From contig NZ_FOUO01000004.1 in assembly GCF_900114895.1 (NCBI RefSeq), forward strand, positions 1 to 64,000: DNA of 64,000 nucleotides, written 5' to 3'. Both the position numbers and the translations under genes were made by a program. Source of the stretch: Ectothiorhodospira mobilis. Lineage in GTDB: Bacteria > Pseudomonadota > Gammaproteobacteria > Ectothiorhodospirales > Ectothiorhodospiraceae. Positions 31,904 to 40,925 of the stretch are shown piece by piece. The notes beneath the pieces were generated by a model. The model did not search any database, was not told the origin of the DNA, and saw nothing but the letters and a program-made list of their open reading frames with translations. Positions within the stretch are counted from its first letter, which is position 1, and the number at the start of each line of letters is the position of its first letter.

Positions 31904-32895
31904 GCCCCCTCCCGCCCGGGGGAATGGAAACGGGCCAGATGCTCCAGGCAGCGCCGCCGGTGGACCTCGCCCCGGGCCGGGGCCACCTCGATGCCGGGCA
32001 GGCGCAGGCCGAACTCCAGGTCCGCCCCGTGGGCCCGCAGCACCTGGTGGCAGAGCATGGACAGGCGGGTCTCCACATCCCCCGCCAGCAGGTCATCCCA
32101 GTCCAGCCAGAGCCGCCCGCCGCGGGGTTCGTGGAACTCCTTTACGTACAGGTTCCCCGTGCGCGCCAGGGCCTTCCAGTCCACCCGCCGGGGCGAATCC
32201 CCGGGGGTATAGCCCCGCAGCCCCGTGAACTCGCCGCCGGGCTGGCGGCTGGTGCGCGCCTCGTCCTTATCCGGCGCCCCGCCGCCCGCGGCATCCTCCA
32301 CCGGCAGCGGGCGGGGATAGACCAGCACGTCCCCCTCCAGGTGGAGCCAGGACCAGGCCCGGAACAGGCCCAGGGGGTAGCGGGTGTGCAGCCGCAGCCG
32401 CCCCGGGCGCAGGATGCCCCGGCGGCGGGCGGGGATCGTCAGGGTCACCCGCGTATCCCCGTGGGCCGGTACGGCGAGGTCCCGGCCCGGGTGCCCCGGG
32501 GCCTCCAGGGTGAGTCCGCGCCGGGGGACGCGTCCGGGGTTGGCCACGCTGTAGGCCAGGCGGGCCGTCTCCCCGGCGAAGACCGGTTCGGCCGGCAGAC
32601 GGGTGATGCGCAGCCCCAGGAGGTTGCGGTGGGTGTGCCACATGGCGTTGGACCCCAGGGCCGCCAGCAGGAAGGTGAGCAGGAAGGCCAGGCTGTTGCT
32701 GTAGTTGATGGCCCCCAGCAGCATCACCACCAGCACCCCGGCGAAGGTGTAGCCGTAGCGGGTGGGCAGGATGTAGATGCAGCGCCGGTCCAGGGTGACC
32801 TGGCGCACCCCGGCGGGCTGGCGCCGGGTGATCCAGGCGATGGCCCGCTCCCGCAGGGCGGTACGCATGCGGCCCGGTGGGGTCAAGGTCGGCAT
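31900..32895 (-). CDS. DUF58 domain protein of a MoxR-DUF58-TgpA operon
   Basis: A 331-residue protein with two adjacent membrane helices near the N-terminus (TFAGVLVVMLLGAIN, LAFLLTFLLAALGSN), a beta-rich middle and the DUF58 core containing EFTGLRGYTPGDSPRRVDWKA. DUF58 proteins have a von Willebrand A-like fold and are co-encoded with MoxR ATPases. It starts 1 bp after the MoxR stop and overlaps tgpA by 4 bp. Confidence 0.9.
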   Translation of the reverse strand: MPTLTPPGRMRTALRERAIAWITRRQPAGVRQVTLDRRCIYILPTRYGYTFAGVLVVMLLGAINYSNSLAFLLTFLLAALGSNAMWHTHRNLLGLRITRLPAEPVFAGETARLAYSVANPGRVPRRGLTLEAPGHPGRDLAVPAHGDTRVTLTIPARRRGILRPGRLRLHTRYPLGLFRAWSWLHLEGDVLVYPRPLPVEDAAGGGAPDKDEARTSRQPGGEFTGLRGYTPGDSPRRVDWKALARTGNLYVKEFHEPRGGRLWLDWDDLLAGDVETRLSMLCHQVLRAHGADLEFGLRLPGIEVAPARGEVHRRRCLEHLARFHSPGREGA

Positions 32896-32896
32896 C

Positions 32897-33841
32897 TCAG
32901 GGCACCGGTACCGCCTCGACGAGGGCCTGGATCACCTCCGCCGCGGGCAGGGTGGGGGCCTCCACCGGGCGCAGGCGGTGGCCGCCCACGGCGGGCAGCA
33001 CCGCCTGTACGTCCTCAGGCCGGACGTGATCGCGATGATCCACCAGGGCCCGGGCCTGGGCGGCCCGCATCAGGGCCAGGCCCGCCCGGGGGGAAAAGCC
33101 CGTCTGATAGCGTCCCGGTTCCCGGGTGTGCGCGATCAGGGCCTGCAGATAGTCCAGCAGGGCCTCGGAGACATGCACGCGCAGGACCTCCCGCTGCAGG
33201 TCCAGCAACTGGGTCTCCGTGATACGGGGTGTGAGATCCTCCAGCAGTTCCCGCCGGTCCCGGCCCTGGAGCAGGGCCCGTTCGGCGTCGTGGTCCGGGT
33301 ACCCCAGATGGATGCGCATGAGGAAGCGGTCCAGCTGCGACTCCGGCAGGGGGAAGGTGCCGATCTGTTCCTGGGGGTTCTGAGTGGCGATGACGAAGAA
33401 GGGATCCGGCAGCGGGCGTGTGGTCCCTTCCACGGTGACCTGCTGCTCCTCCATGGCCTCCAGCAGGGCGCTCTGGGACTTGGGCGTGGCGCGGTTGATC
33501 TCGTCCGCCAGGATCACCTGGGAGAAGATGGGGCCAGGATGGAACTCGAATCGCTGGGCGCCGGTGTTGTACATGGATAACCCCAGGATGTCCGCCGGCA
33601 GCAGGTCGCTGGTGAACTGGATGCGCTGGAAGCCCAGCCCCAGGGTGCGGGCCAGGGCGTGGGCCAGGGTGGTCTTGCCCACCCCCGGCAGGTCCTCCAC
33701 CAGCAGGTGCCCCCGGGCCAGCAGGCAGGTCAGGGCCAGGCGCACGGCCCCTTTCTTACCAAAGACCACGGTATTGAGCTGATCCAGGATGCCGTCGATG
33801 AGGGCGGCGGCGGAAGGGGGAGGGCTGCTGGCGGTGTTCAC
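32897..33841 (-). CDS. MoxR-family AAA+ ATPase
   Basis: A 314-residue AAA+ ATPase with Walker A DLPGVGKTTLA, the family motif FQRIQFTSDLLPADILG, Walker B ILADEINRATPKSQSALLEAMEE and sensor 1 VIATQNPQEQIGTFPLPESQLDRF. MoxR ATPases act as chaperones for partner complexes; here DUF58 and TgpA-like genes follow in the same operon. It is divergent from the mla operon over a 96-bp gap. Confidence 0.93.
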   Translation of the reverse strand: MNTASSPPPSAAALIDGILDQLNTVVFGKKGAVRLALTCLLARGHLLVEDLPGVGKTTLAHALARTLGLGFQRIQFTSDLLPADILGLSMYNTGAQRFEFHPGPIFSQVILADEINRATPKSQSALLEAMEEQQVTVEGTTRPLPDPFFVIATQNPQEQIGTFPLPESQLDRFLMRIHLGYPDHDAERALLQGRDRRELLEDLTPRITETQLLDLQREVLRVHVSEALLDYLQALIAHTREPGRYQTGFSPRAGLALMRAAQARALVDHRDHVRPEDVQAVLPAVGGHRLRPVEAPTLPAAEVIQALVEAVPVP

Positions 33842-33937
33842 GGGAGGTTCCGCCCCGGCTGTTGAAGTGTGTCCCAGTCTGGCAAGCTATCCCTGCGGCT
33901 TCAATGCCCGCGTGGGCGCCGCGAGAGGAGACGCACG

Positions 33938-35062
33938 TTGCAGCAACAGGAGGGGTATCTGGAAACGGCGGCCACCGGGGAGGGGGGCTGCACCCTGCGC
34001 CTGGGCGGGCGCCTGGATGCCTACACCGTGGCCGATCTCTGGCCCCGGGCCCTGCAGGTGCTGGAGGACCATGGGCAGACCCCGCTGCAACTGGATGCGG
34101 AGGGGGTCACCTACTGCGACGGGGCCGGCGTGGCCCTGATCCTGGATCTGCTGCGCCGCCCGCGCACCGCCCCCGTGACCCTGGTGAACGTCCCCGATAA
34201 GGTGCAGCGTCTGCTGGCTCCCTTCGATGCGGCTGCCCTGGCCGCGCCGCCTCCGCCCCGGGCCCCGCGCCAGGGGGTGGGGCGGCGCCTGGGAGAGGCC
34301 ATCCAGGGGCTGGGGCAGGGGCTGCACGCCCAGGTGGCCTTCATCGGCGAGACCACGGCGGCCCTGGTGCACGCCCTGCTGCATCCGCGCCAGGTGCGCT
34401 GGGCCGATGCCATCCTGATCGCCCGCCGCGCCGGGGCCGACGCCCTGCCCATCGTCGGCCTCATCGCCCTGCTTTTGGGGGTGATCCTGGCCTTCCAGTC
34501 GGCGGTGGCCATGAAGCAGTTCGGCGCCGAGATCTTCGTGGCCAACCTGGTGGCCCTGTCCCTGCTGCGGGAGCTGGGGCCCCTGATGACCGCCATCCTG
34601 CTGGCGGGCCGTTCCGCCTCGGCCTTCGCCGCCGAGATCGGCACCATGAAGGTGAACGAGGAGCTGGACGCCCTCACCACCATGGGCCTGGACCCGCTGC
34701 GCTTTCTGGTGGTGACCCGTATCCTGGCGGCGGTGCTGGTCACTCCCCTGCTCACCCTGTTCGCCGACCTGGTGGGGCTGGCGGGGGCGGCCCTGGTGCT
34801 GCTCACCTTCGATATCCCCCTGGTCACCTTCGTGAACCAGGTGTCCCAATCGGTGAGCCTCACCGATCTGGCGGGCGGACTGGTGAAGGCCGTCGTCTTC
34901 GGATTGCTGGTGGCCGGGGTGGGCTGCCTGCGGGGCCTGCAGACCCGCACCGGTGCCGCCGCCGTGGGGGAGTCCACCACCCGGGCGGTGGTGAGCGCCA
35001 TCGTGCTCATCGTCGCCGTGGATGGCCTGTTCGCCGTGATCTATTTCCACCTGGGGATCTGA
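33938..35062 (+). CDS. mlaE: Lipid ABC transporter permease MlaE with fused N-terminal STAS domain
   Basis: A 374-residue protein. Residues 1-105 form a STAS domain (LDAYTVADLW, LDAEGVTYCDGAGVALILDLL), the role played by separate MlaB in E. coli. The rest is an MlaE permease with EIGTMKVNEELDALTTMGLDP and about five membrane helices. The start is judged to be TTG at 33938, since GAGAGGAG lies 7 bp before it and no ATG fits; a GTG at 33869 is the alternative. First gene of an MCE lipid-transport operon between the membranes. Confidence 0.88.
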   Translation: MQQQEGYLETAATGEGGCTLRLGGRLDAYTVADLWPRALQVLEDHGQTPLQLDAEGVTYCDGAGVALILDLLRRPRTAPVTLVNVPDKVQRLLAPFDAAALAAPPPPRAPRQGVGRRLGEAIQGLGQGLHAQVAFIGETTAALVHALLHPRQVRWADAILIARRAGADALPIVGLIALLLGVILAFQSAVAMKQFGAEIFVANLVALSLLRELGPLMTAILLAGRSASAFAAEIGTMKVNEELDALTTMGLDPLRFLVVTRILAAVLVTPLLTLFADLVGLAGAALVLLTFDIPLVTFVNQVSQSVSLTDLAGGLVKAVVFGLLVAGVGCLRGLQTRTGAAAVGESTTRAVVSAIVLIVAVDGLFAVIYFHLGI

Positions 35063-35839
35063 ATGCCCGTGGACCCGTCCAAGAATGACCCGGTGATCCA
35101 GGTGCGGGATCTGACCCTGGGCTTCGGCGGCCGGCCGCTGCTGGAGCGGCTGAACTTTCAGGTCCAGGCCGGGGAGGTGTTCGTCCTCCTCGGCGGTTCC
35201 GGCAGCGGCAAGAGCACCCTGCTCAAGCATATGATCGGACTGTACGAGCCCATGGCCGGAGAGGTGCGCATCGGCGGCGAGGTCCTCACCGGCAGCGAGG
35301 GGGCGGCGCGCCGGCGTATCCTGCGGCGTTTCGGCGTGACGTACCAGTCCGGTGCCCTGTTCGGCTCCATGACCCTGCTGGAGAACGTGCGTCTGCCCCT
35401 GGAGGCCTACACCCGACTGTCCCGGGAGGCCATGGACCTGGTGGCGCGCCTCAATCTGCAACTGGTGGGCCTGGCCGGGTTCGAACACCACATGCCCGCC
35501 GAGATCTCCGGCGGCATGCAAAAGCGCGCCGCCATCGCCCGGGCCATGGCCCTGGACCCGGGCATCCTCTTCCTGGACGAGCCCTCCGCCGGTCTCGATC
35601 CCGTCACCTCGGCGGATCTGGACCGGCTGATCCTGCGCCTGAAGGACATCCTGGGGATGACCTTCGTGGTGGTGACCCACGAACTGCCCAGCATCTTCGC
35701 CATCGCCGACCGGGTGATCATGCTGGACCGGGAGAGCCGGGGTATCATCGCCCAGGGACCGCCCGTGCAGTTGCGGGACCACGCCGAACACCCCTGGGTG
35801 CGGCGATTCTTCAACCGCGAAGCCACGGAGGCCGCTTGA
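35063..35839 (+). CDS. mlaF: Lipid ABC transporter ATP-binding protein MlaF
   Basis: A 258-residue ATPase with Walker A GGSGSGKST, Q-loop TYQSGALFGSMT, signature ISGGMQKRAAIARA, Walker B GILFLDEPSAGLDP and H-loop VVTHE. It drives MlaE. The ATG directly abuts the stop of mlaE, and the 3' end overlaps the TTG start of mlaD. Confidence 0.95.
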   Translation: MPVDPSKNDPVIQVRDLTLGFGGRPLLERLNFQVQAGEVFVLLGGSGSGKSTLLKHMIGLYEPMAGEVRIGGEVLTGSEGAARRRILRRFGVTYQSGALFGSMTLLENVRLPLEAYTRLSREAMDLVARLNLQLVGLAGFEHHMPAEISGGMQKRAAIARAMALDPGILFLDEPSAGLDPVTSADLDRLILRLKDILGMTFVVVTHELPSIFAIADRVIMLDRESRGIIAQGPPVQLRDHAEHPWVRRFFNREATEAA

Positions 35840-36837
35840 GCACACGCGCCGGATATTTCCGCCTGGGACTCTTCATCGTCGCCACCGTGAGCGCGGGGGT
35901 GGCCCTTTTGCTGGTGCTGGGCATCGGCGCCCTGTTCCAGCCCAAGATGATGATGGAGACCTACTTCGATGAATCGGTCCAGGGCCTGGAGGTGGGGTCC
36001 CCGGTGAAGCTGCGGGGGGTGACCATCGGCGAGGTGAGCGAGATCACCTTCACCTATGCCCACTATCAGCAGGATCGGCCGGTGGCCGAACGGGACCACT
36101 ACGTCATGGTGCGGGCCTGGCTGCGGCCGGACCTGCTCAGCACCCCGGAGACGCCGGCGGGGGAGGGGCTGGAGCGGTTCGTGGAGCGGGGGCTGCGGGT
36201 GCGCATGACGGCCCAGGGGGTGACGGGGATGAACTTCCTGGAACTGGACTACCTGGACGCGAAGGGGGCGGAACCCATCCGGGTCTCCTGGGAACCGGAG
36301 CATATCTACGTGCCCTCGGCCCCCAGTACCATGACCCAGTTCCTGCAATATGCCGACAACATCATGCGCCGGGTGAACCGGCTGGATGTGGAGTCCATCC
36401 TCACCCACTTCGACGAGTTCCTGGTGCATCTCAACACCATGGCCGAGGAACTGGACGATCAGGATCTGGGGCGTCAGCTGGGGGACACCCTGGGGCGCCT
36501 GGATCAACTGCTGATCCGGGTGCAGTCCCTGGCCGATTCCCCAGAACTGGCCCGTATCCCGGAGGATCTGGGGGTGGCCGCCCATAATCTGCGCGAATTC
36601 AGCGAGGATCCGCAGTTGCAGGATGCCGTGGCGGACATGGCGTCCACCCTGGAGACCCTGGAACGCACCCTGGGGCGTACCGACGCCCTCATGGCCGCCC
36701 AGGAGGAGGACGTGGCCGTGACCCTGGACAACCTGCGCAGGATCACCGATGAGCTCCGCGCCTTTACCGAGGACCTGCGGCGACATCCCGGTATGATCTG
36801 GAGCCGTGAACCCGACCCCCGGGAGCCTGCACGATGA
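35836..36837 (+). CDS. MCE/MlaD domain substrate-binding protein
   Basis: A 333-residue protein with an N-terminal membrane anchor (LGLFIVATVSAGVALLLVLGIG) and an MCE domain at about 40-150 with VQGLEVGSPVKLRGVTIGEV and GVTGMNFLELDYL. A long helical region follows, unlike short E. coli MlaD (about 183 residues); it is more like the needle-type MCE proteins. The TTG start at 35836 overlaps the mlaF stop (TTGA). Confidence 0.88.
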   Translation: MSTRAGYFRLGLFIVATVSAGVALLLVLGIGALFQPKMMMETYFDESVQGLEVGSPVKLRGVTIGEVSEITFTYAHYQQDRPVAERDHYVMVRAWLRPDLLSTPETPAGEGLERFVERGLRVRMTAQGVTGMNFLELDYLDAKGAEPIRVSWEPEHIYVPSAPSTMTQFLQYADNIMRRVNRLDVESILTHFDEFLVHLNTMAEELDDQDLGRQLGDTLGRLDQLLIRVQSLADSPELARIPEDLGVAAHNLREFSEDPQLQDAVADMASTLETLERTLGRTDALMAAQEEDVAVTLDNLRRITDELRAFTEDLRRHPGMIWSREPDPREPAR

Positions 36838-37499
36838 ATCCCCCCTGGAACCCCGCCACCCTGTGGTTGGGCCTTGCCCTGGCGTTGCTGCTGGCGGGCT
36901 GCTCCGTGGCCCCCCAGCGGGACGCCCCGGTGAAGTCCAGCTATCTCCTGGAGCCCCATCGCCCGGCCGGGGCCGAACAGGGGCCGGGCACGGGCCAGGC
37001 GGTGATCGCCGGCGTGCGGGTGGCCCCCGCGTTCTCCGGCCGGGGCCTGGTGCGGCGCCTGGGGCAGGGGCGCTACCGGTCCGATTTCTACCATGAATGG
37101 TTCACCCCGGTGCGCGACCAGGTGGATACCGCCACCGGGGACTGGCTGCGCCGGGGCGGCGTCTTCGCCGCCGTGCTGCCCCGCAGCCTCCTGCGCCAGG
37201 CGGACTTCCGCCTGGATCTGGTGGTCACGGACCTGTATGGTGATTTTGCCGATCCGGCGCGGCCCGAGGCCGTGGCGGGGCTGCAGGTCTTTGTCGGCGA
37301 TCTGCGTCCCTGCGCCCGTGAACGCGCGGTGAGGCCGCTGGAGTTCAAGGCGCGGGTCCCCCTGGAGGATGACCGCGCGCGCACCCTGGCGGCGGGACTC
37401 TCCCGCGCCCTGGGCCGGGTGTTGACCCACCTGGAGACACGGCTGCGGGACGACCATCCGGCACAGGCCCCTTGCCTCGACGGTGGACCGCGCCCCTGA
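36834..37499 (+). CDS. ABC-type transport auxiliary lipoprotein (PqiC-like)
   Basis: A 221-residue lipoprotein with lipobox [10 protein letters not shown], followed by a PqiC/ABC_trans_aux-like domain beginning SSYLLEPHR and containing [20 protein letters not shown]. It overlaps mlaD by 4 bp (ATGA). It takes the place of MlaC in this operon and probably completes the path at the outer membrane; this is inferred from the Pqi systems. Confidence 0.82.
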   Translation: MNPPWNPATLWLGLALALLLAGCSVAPQRDAPVKSSYLLEPHRPAGAEQGPGTGQAVIAGVRVAPAFSGRGLVRRLGQGRYRSDFYHEWFTPVRDQVDTATGDWLRRGGVFAAVLPRSLLRQADFRLDLVVTDLYGDFADPARPEAVAGLQVFVGDLRPCARERAVRPLEFKARVPLEDDRARTLAAGLSRALGRVLTHLETRLRDDHPAQAPCLDGGPRP

Positions 37500-37525
37500 G
37501 ACCATCCCATCACCGGGAGATCCCC

Positions 37526-38512
37526 ATGTACCGAGCCATCGTACTCGACAAGACGGACGCGGGCGTGCAGGCCCGGGTGCAGGAGCTGGACGAGGAGGGC
37601 CTGCCCCCCGGGGATGTCACCGTGCGCGTGGACTACTCCACCCTGAACTACAAGGACGGACTGGCCATCACCGGCCGCGCCCCCGTGGTGCGCCGCTATC
37701 CCATGGTGCCGGGGGTGGACCTGGCCGGTACCGTGGAGGCCAGCGAGCATCCCCGCTGGCGGCCGGGGGACCGGGTGATCCTCAACGGTTGGGGGGTGGG
37801 GGAGGACCACCCCGGCGGTCTGGCGCAGAAGGCGCGCCTGCGGGGGGACTGGCTGGTGCCCCTGCCGGAGGCCTTTACCCCGCGCCAGGCCATGGCCATT
37901 GGCACCGCCGGCTACACCGCCATGCTCTGTGTCATGGCCCTGGAGGAGAAGGGTCTGGATCCGGCCCAGGGGGAGGTCCTGGTGACCGGCGCCAGCGGCG
38001 GCGTGGGCAGTCTGGCGGTAGCGCTGCTGGCGGGCCGGGGCTATACGGTGGTGGCCTCCACCGGGCGCATGGCGGAGGCGGACCACCTCAAGGCCCTGGG
38101 GGCGGCCGAGGTGATGGACCGCGCCGCCCTGGCCGAACCCCCCGTGAAACCCCTGGGCAAGGCCCGCTGGGCGGGCGCGGTGGACACCGTGGGCAGTCAT
38201 ACCCTGGCCCATGTCCTGGCCACCACCCGCTACGGCGGCAGCGTCGCCGCCTGCGGTCTGGCCCAGGGCATGGATCTGCCCACCACCGTGGCCCCCTTCA
38301 TCCTGCGGGGGGTGAGCCTGCTGGGGGTGGATAGCGTGCAGGCCCCCCTGGAGCGCCGGGAGACGGCCTGGCGCCGCCTGGCCCGGGAACTGGATCCGGA
38401 CAAACTGGAGGCGGTGACCACGGAGGTGGCCCTGGCGCAGGTGATCCCCCTGGCGGAGCGCATCCTGGCGGGGCAGGTGCGGGGCCGCACCGTGGTGGAC
38501 GTGAACCGCTGA
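37526..38512 (+). CDS. acuI: AcuI/YhdH-type NADPH oxidoreductase (acrylyl-CoA reductase family)
   Basis: A 328-residue medium-chain dehydrogenase/reductase without zinc ligands. Family motifs are [46 protein letters not shown] and the NADPH loop [19 protein letters not shown]. AcuI reduces toxic acrylyl-CoA to propionyl-CoA. It lies 26 bp after the lipid-transport operon with its own GGGAG ribosome site, without obvious functional connection. Confidence 0.88.
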   Translation: MYRAIVLDKTDAGVQARVQELDEEGLPPGDVTVRVDYSTLNYKDGLAITGRAPVVRRYPMVPGVDLAGTVEASEHPRWRPGDRVILNGWGVGEDHPGGLAQKARLRGDWLVPLPEAFTPRQAMAIGTAGYTAMLCVMALEEKGLDPAQGEVLVTGASGGVGSLAVALLAGRGYTVVASTGRMAEADHLKALGAAEVMDRAALAEPPVKPLGKARWAGAVDTVGSHTLAHVLATTRYGGSVAACGLAQGMDLPTTVAPFILRGVSLLGVDSVQAPLERRETAWRRLARELDPDKLEAVTTEVALAQVIPLAERILAGQVRGRTVVDVNR

Positions 38513-38527
38513 GGGGGATCGGGCGGT

Positions 38528-39427
38528 TCAGGCCGCCCTGGGCCGGGGCAGGTGGATGCGGATGCGGGTACCCAGCCCCTCGGCGGAGTCGATCCACATG
38601 CGCCCGCCGCACTTGCGTGTGACCCAGTAGGCCTTGGTGAGGCCGAAGCCGCCCCCCTGGGTGCGGCGGTCACGCGCGTTGTCCGCCCGGAAGCCGAACT
38701 CCACCACGTCCTGGATCTGGTGCTCGGGGATGCCCATGCCTGAATCCTCCACCACGAACCGGATCTCCTCCCCGGAGTCCCTGAGGCCGGCCAGAATGCG
38801 CCCGCCGGGCGGGGTGTACTTGCGGGCGTTGGCCAACAGATCGCGGATCACGTCCTGGAACACGGCAGGCATGCGGATGCGATCCCCGTCCACGCTGCTC
38901 AGGTCCAGCTTCACCAGGTAGTCCCGGGGCTCCTGATCGGCGATGTTGCGGATGATGCGAAAGCGCCCCTTGCTGTTGCGCTCGATGGCCTGGAACAGGT
39001 GGATGAAGCGCGTCTCCAGTTCCTCCAGGGGGAACCAGGTCCAGGCCAGGGCACGGCTTTGGCGCGCCGCCAGTTCCCGGGCGCGCACCTCGAACACCTC
39101 CAGGATGGATTGGATGTTCTCCACGGATTCCTGCAGTTCCAGCGTGGGCGGGGCATCCGTCGCGGCTGCCTCCACTCCCCGCAGGATCCGCGCCCGCAGC
39201 CCCCCGGGATCGGCGAGCCAGACATGTACCTGTTCGGCATCCCCCAGCCCCCGGGCCATGTCATGCACCAGGGAGAGGGCCTCCTGCAGGGCCGTTGATC
39301 CGCCCAGGGCATAGTCCATCAGGTCCATCTCCGAGGCGAGCACATTGAGCACATTCAGGAAGCTGTGCATGTCCACCAGGGCTTCCTGCCGGGTGTCGAG
39401 GTTCAGGGGCCGGGTGATTTCGACCAA
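38528..39427 (-). CDS. Orphan cytoplasmic histidine-kinase-like ATPase
   Basis: A 299-residue protein without membrane segment or recognised sensor domain. Residues 18-35 contain a possible phospho-acceptor helix (VDMHSFLNVLNVLASEMDL). The C-terminal half is a GHKL ATPase domain with N box DLLANARKYT, G1 box DSGMGIPEHQ and G2 box GGGFGLTKAYWV. No response regulator is nearby, so the partner and signal are unknown. It is convergent with acuI. Confidence 0.8.
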   Translation of the reverse strand: MVEITRPLNLDTRQEALVDMHSFLNVLNVLASEMDLMDYALGGSTALQEALSLVHDMARGLGDAEQVHVWLADPGGLRARILRGVEAAATDAPPTLELQESVENIQSILEVFEVRARELAARQSRALAWTWFPLEELETRFIHLFQAIERNSKGRFRIIRNIADQEPRDYLVKLDLSSVDGDRIRMPAVFQDVIRDLLANARKYTPPGGRILAGLRDSGEEIRFVVEDSGMGIPEHQIQDVVEFGFRADNARDRRTQGGGFGLTKAYWVTRKCGGRMWIDSAEGLGTRIRIHLPRPRAA

Positions 39428-39512
39428 GGCATGCTCCCGGAGTGGCTGGACTGGGGGGCGGGCTCATGAGAACTGGATCACATTGTAAACCATGCCGTCA
39501 TCTGCGGCGATC

Positions 39513-39884
39513 TCATTCGTCGGAACCATCCATGCGCTGGCGGACCCGGTCCAGATACTCCGCCGCCAGGGTCGGGGTCACGCCGCGCTGCTGCCCGAGC
39601 CGGTCCAGCAGCAGGCGCAGGCGATGGGCCTGTTGCCGCCGCAGGGTCTCGTCCTCGCAGGCCCGCAACAGATCCTCCGCCTCACGGATCTCCCGGCGCA
39701 GGCGTACCTCCTCAGGCACGAAGCCGCTGTTGCGCAGCAGCCGGTAGGCGGCCCGCAACGCCTCCGGCACCATGGTGTCGTCCTCCAGTTCCAGGGGACG
39801 CCCCTGTCCCGGCAGGTCATCGAAGACCCCGTCGCGCTCGGCCTCGCGCACGCGGCTTTCCACCAATTGGTCGATCAGGTCCAT
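39513..39884 (-). CDS. DUF1992 protein (DnaJ homologue subfamily C28-like)
   Basis: A 123-residue protein with the DUF1992 pattern: an N-terminal IDQLVESRVREAERDGVFDDLPGQGRPL, then EALRAAYRLLRNSGFVPEEVRLRREI and a Gln/Arg-rich helix. Family function is unknown. The start MDLIDQLVE matches the family. It lies 85 bp upstream of the kinase-like gene on the same strand. Confidence 0.85.
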   Translation of the reverse strand: MDLIDQLVESRVREAERDGVFDDLPGQGRPLELEDDTMVPEALRAAYRLLRNSGFVPEEVRLRREIREAEDLLRACEDETLRRQQAHRLRLLLDRLGQQRGVTPTLAAEYLDRVRQRMDGSDE

Positions 39885-39985
39885 GGGCTGGGCTCGGAAA
39901 AGCAAGATACAGGCAGGACCGGGACCGGGGTCCCGTTGAGCGATGGGGGAGGGCCTGTCCGGCGGATCCGGACAGGCCGGGCCGG

Positions 39986-40312
39986 TCAGTTGTCTTCCAT
40001 GGTCTCCTCGGCCTTCTCGGCGGCCTGTTCCATCTCTTCCTTGGCGGCCTCCACCGCCTCGTCCATGGTCTCTCCGGCCTCCTCCGCGGGGCCGGGCTCG
40101 TCGATCATGTCCTCCACCCGCTCCCGGGCCTCCTGGGTCATCTCCCCGGCGGCCTCGCCGGCCTCCTGCAACTCCTCCCGGGCCTGTTCCACGGCCTGGT
40201 CCACCTGTTCCCCCGCCTCCTCGGCGGGCCCCTGATCCGGGTCCGAACAGCCCGTCACCGCCACCAATGCCGCGCCGGCGAGCCACAAGGGAATCGTTTT
40301 GCGCACTTTCAT
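39986..40312 (-). CDS. Small acidic coiled-coil lipoprotein
   Basis: A 108-residue predicted lipoprotein: signal peptide with lipobox AVTGCS, then an extremely Glu/Ala-rich, heptad-like helix. GPAEEAGE occurs twice, spaced about 46 residues apart, hinting at an internal duplication. The start at 40312 has a GGAGG ribosome site. No family is recognised; similar acidic helices occur in stress-linked envelope proteins. Confidence 0.72.
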   Translation of the reverse strand: MKVRKTIPLWLAGAALVAVTGCSDPDQGPAEEAGEQVDQAVEQAREELQEAGEAAGEMTQEARERVEDMIDEPGPAEEAGETMDEAVEAAKEEMEQAAEKAEETMEDN

Positions 40313-40589
40313 GAGAGCCTCCATTCGGTCAAGCGTTGGGATCGTGCAACACCCTCGGCAGACGACATGCCCCATGCCGATGGCGTGCCTCCTCATCATA
40401 GTCGATTCGGGTATCTCCGGGCCCGGGAGATCCCCCATGGCCGTGTAACCGCTCCGGCTGGAGTTGACCCGCTTCACAGGGTGGATGCAGATGCTTGCAT
40501 GCGGCGTGGGTGGGACTTACGATTCTATCTGGATGGGTTGATCGATTTCCCCCGGCATCGTCCAGGATCCCCGGCGAGGCGTCGAGGGG
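40313..40589. other. Intergenic stretch without a recognised gene
   Basis: This part of the 322-bp gap between the acidic lipoprotein and tRNA-Gly shows no credible gene. It should hold the lipoprotein promoter on the minus strand, but I could not single out a convincing pair of hexamers. A plus-strand open frame here runs on through both tRNAs and was rejected. Confidence 0.5.
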
Positions 40590-40617
40590 TTGACACTCGA
40601 AAGCGGATGCGTACAAT
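40590..40617 (+). promoter_or_regulatory. Sigma-70 promoter of the tRNA genes
   Basis: TTGACA (40590-40595) and TACAAT (40612-40617) are spaced by 16 bp, with the tRNA-Gly 5' end 18 bp beyond the -10 box. Confidence 0.8.
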
Positions 40618-40634
40618 AGGACGCATTCAACGAC

Positions 40635-40710
<76 letters not shown>

Positions 40711-40721
40711 GTTTCTTTTGA

Positions 40722-40748
40722 AACCTCGGCGAAGCCGGGGTTTTTTGT
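40722..40748 (+). terminator. Terminator-like hairpin between the two tRNA genes
   Basis: AACCTCGGC and GCCGGGGTT form a 9-bp stem (one G-T pair) with a GAA loop, followed by a T-rich run (TTTTTTG). It looks like an intrinsic terminator but stands between tRNA-Gly and tRNA-Cys. Confidence 0.7.
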
Positions 40749-40783
40749 TTGAGCGGCGAAGCCGCCGGACAAGCCTCCCCCAA

Positions 40784-40857
40784 GGCTGGGTGGCAGAGTG
40801 GTTATGCAGCGGCCTGCAAAGCCGTGGACGCCGGTTCGATTCCGACCCCAGCCTCCA
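40784..40857 (+). tRNA. tRNA-Cys(GCA)
   Basis: A complete 74-nt cloverleaf with encoded CCA. The acceptor stem is GGCTGGG/CCCAGCC, the anticodon stem-loop CGGCCTGCAAAGCCG with anticodon GCA, and the T-arm GGTTCGATTCC. No separate promoter is obvious in the 73 bp after tRNA-Gly. Confidence 0.97.
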
Positions 40858-40890
40858 TTTACTCTTTTCACCCCATCCCTACGTGTCCCT

Positions 40891-40920
40891 AAACCGCGCC
40901 CTGTCGCGGTTTTTTTGTTT
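40891..40920 (+). terminator. Intrinsic terminator after tRNA-Cys
   Basis: AAACCGCG and CGCGGTTT form an 8-bp stem with a 6-nt loop, followed by a T-run ending TTTTTTGTTT. It ends transcription of the tRNA unit. Confidence 0.85.
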
Positions 40921-40925
40921 CTGCC

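Noticed and set aside
33887-35845. 652-codon open frame antisense to mlaE and mlaF
   Set aside because: Antisense shadow; the sense genes carry all ABC and MlaE signatures.
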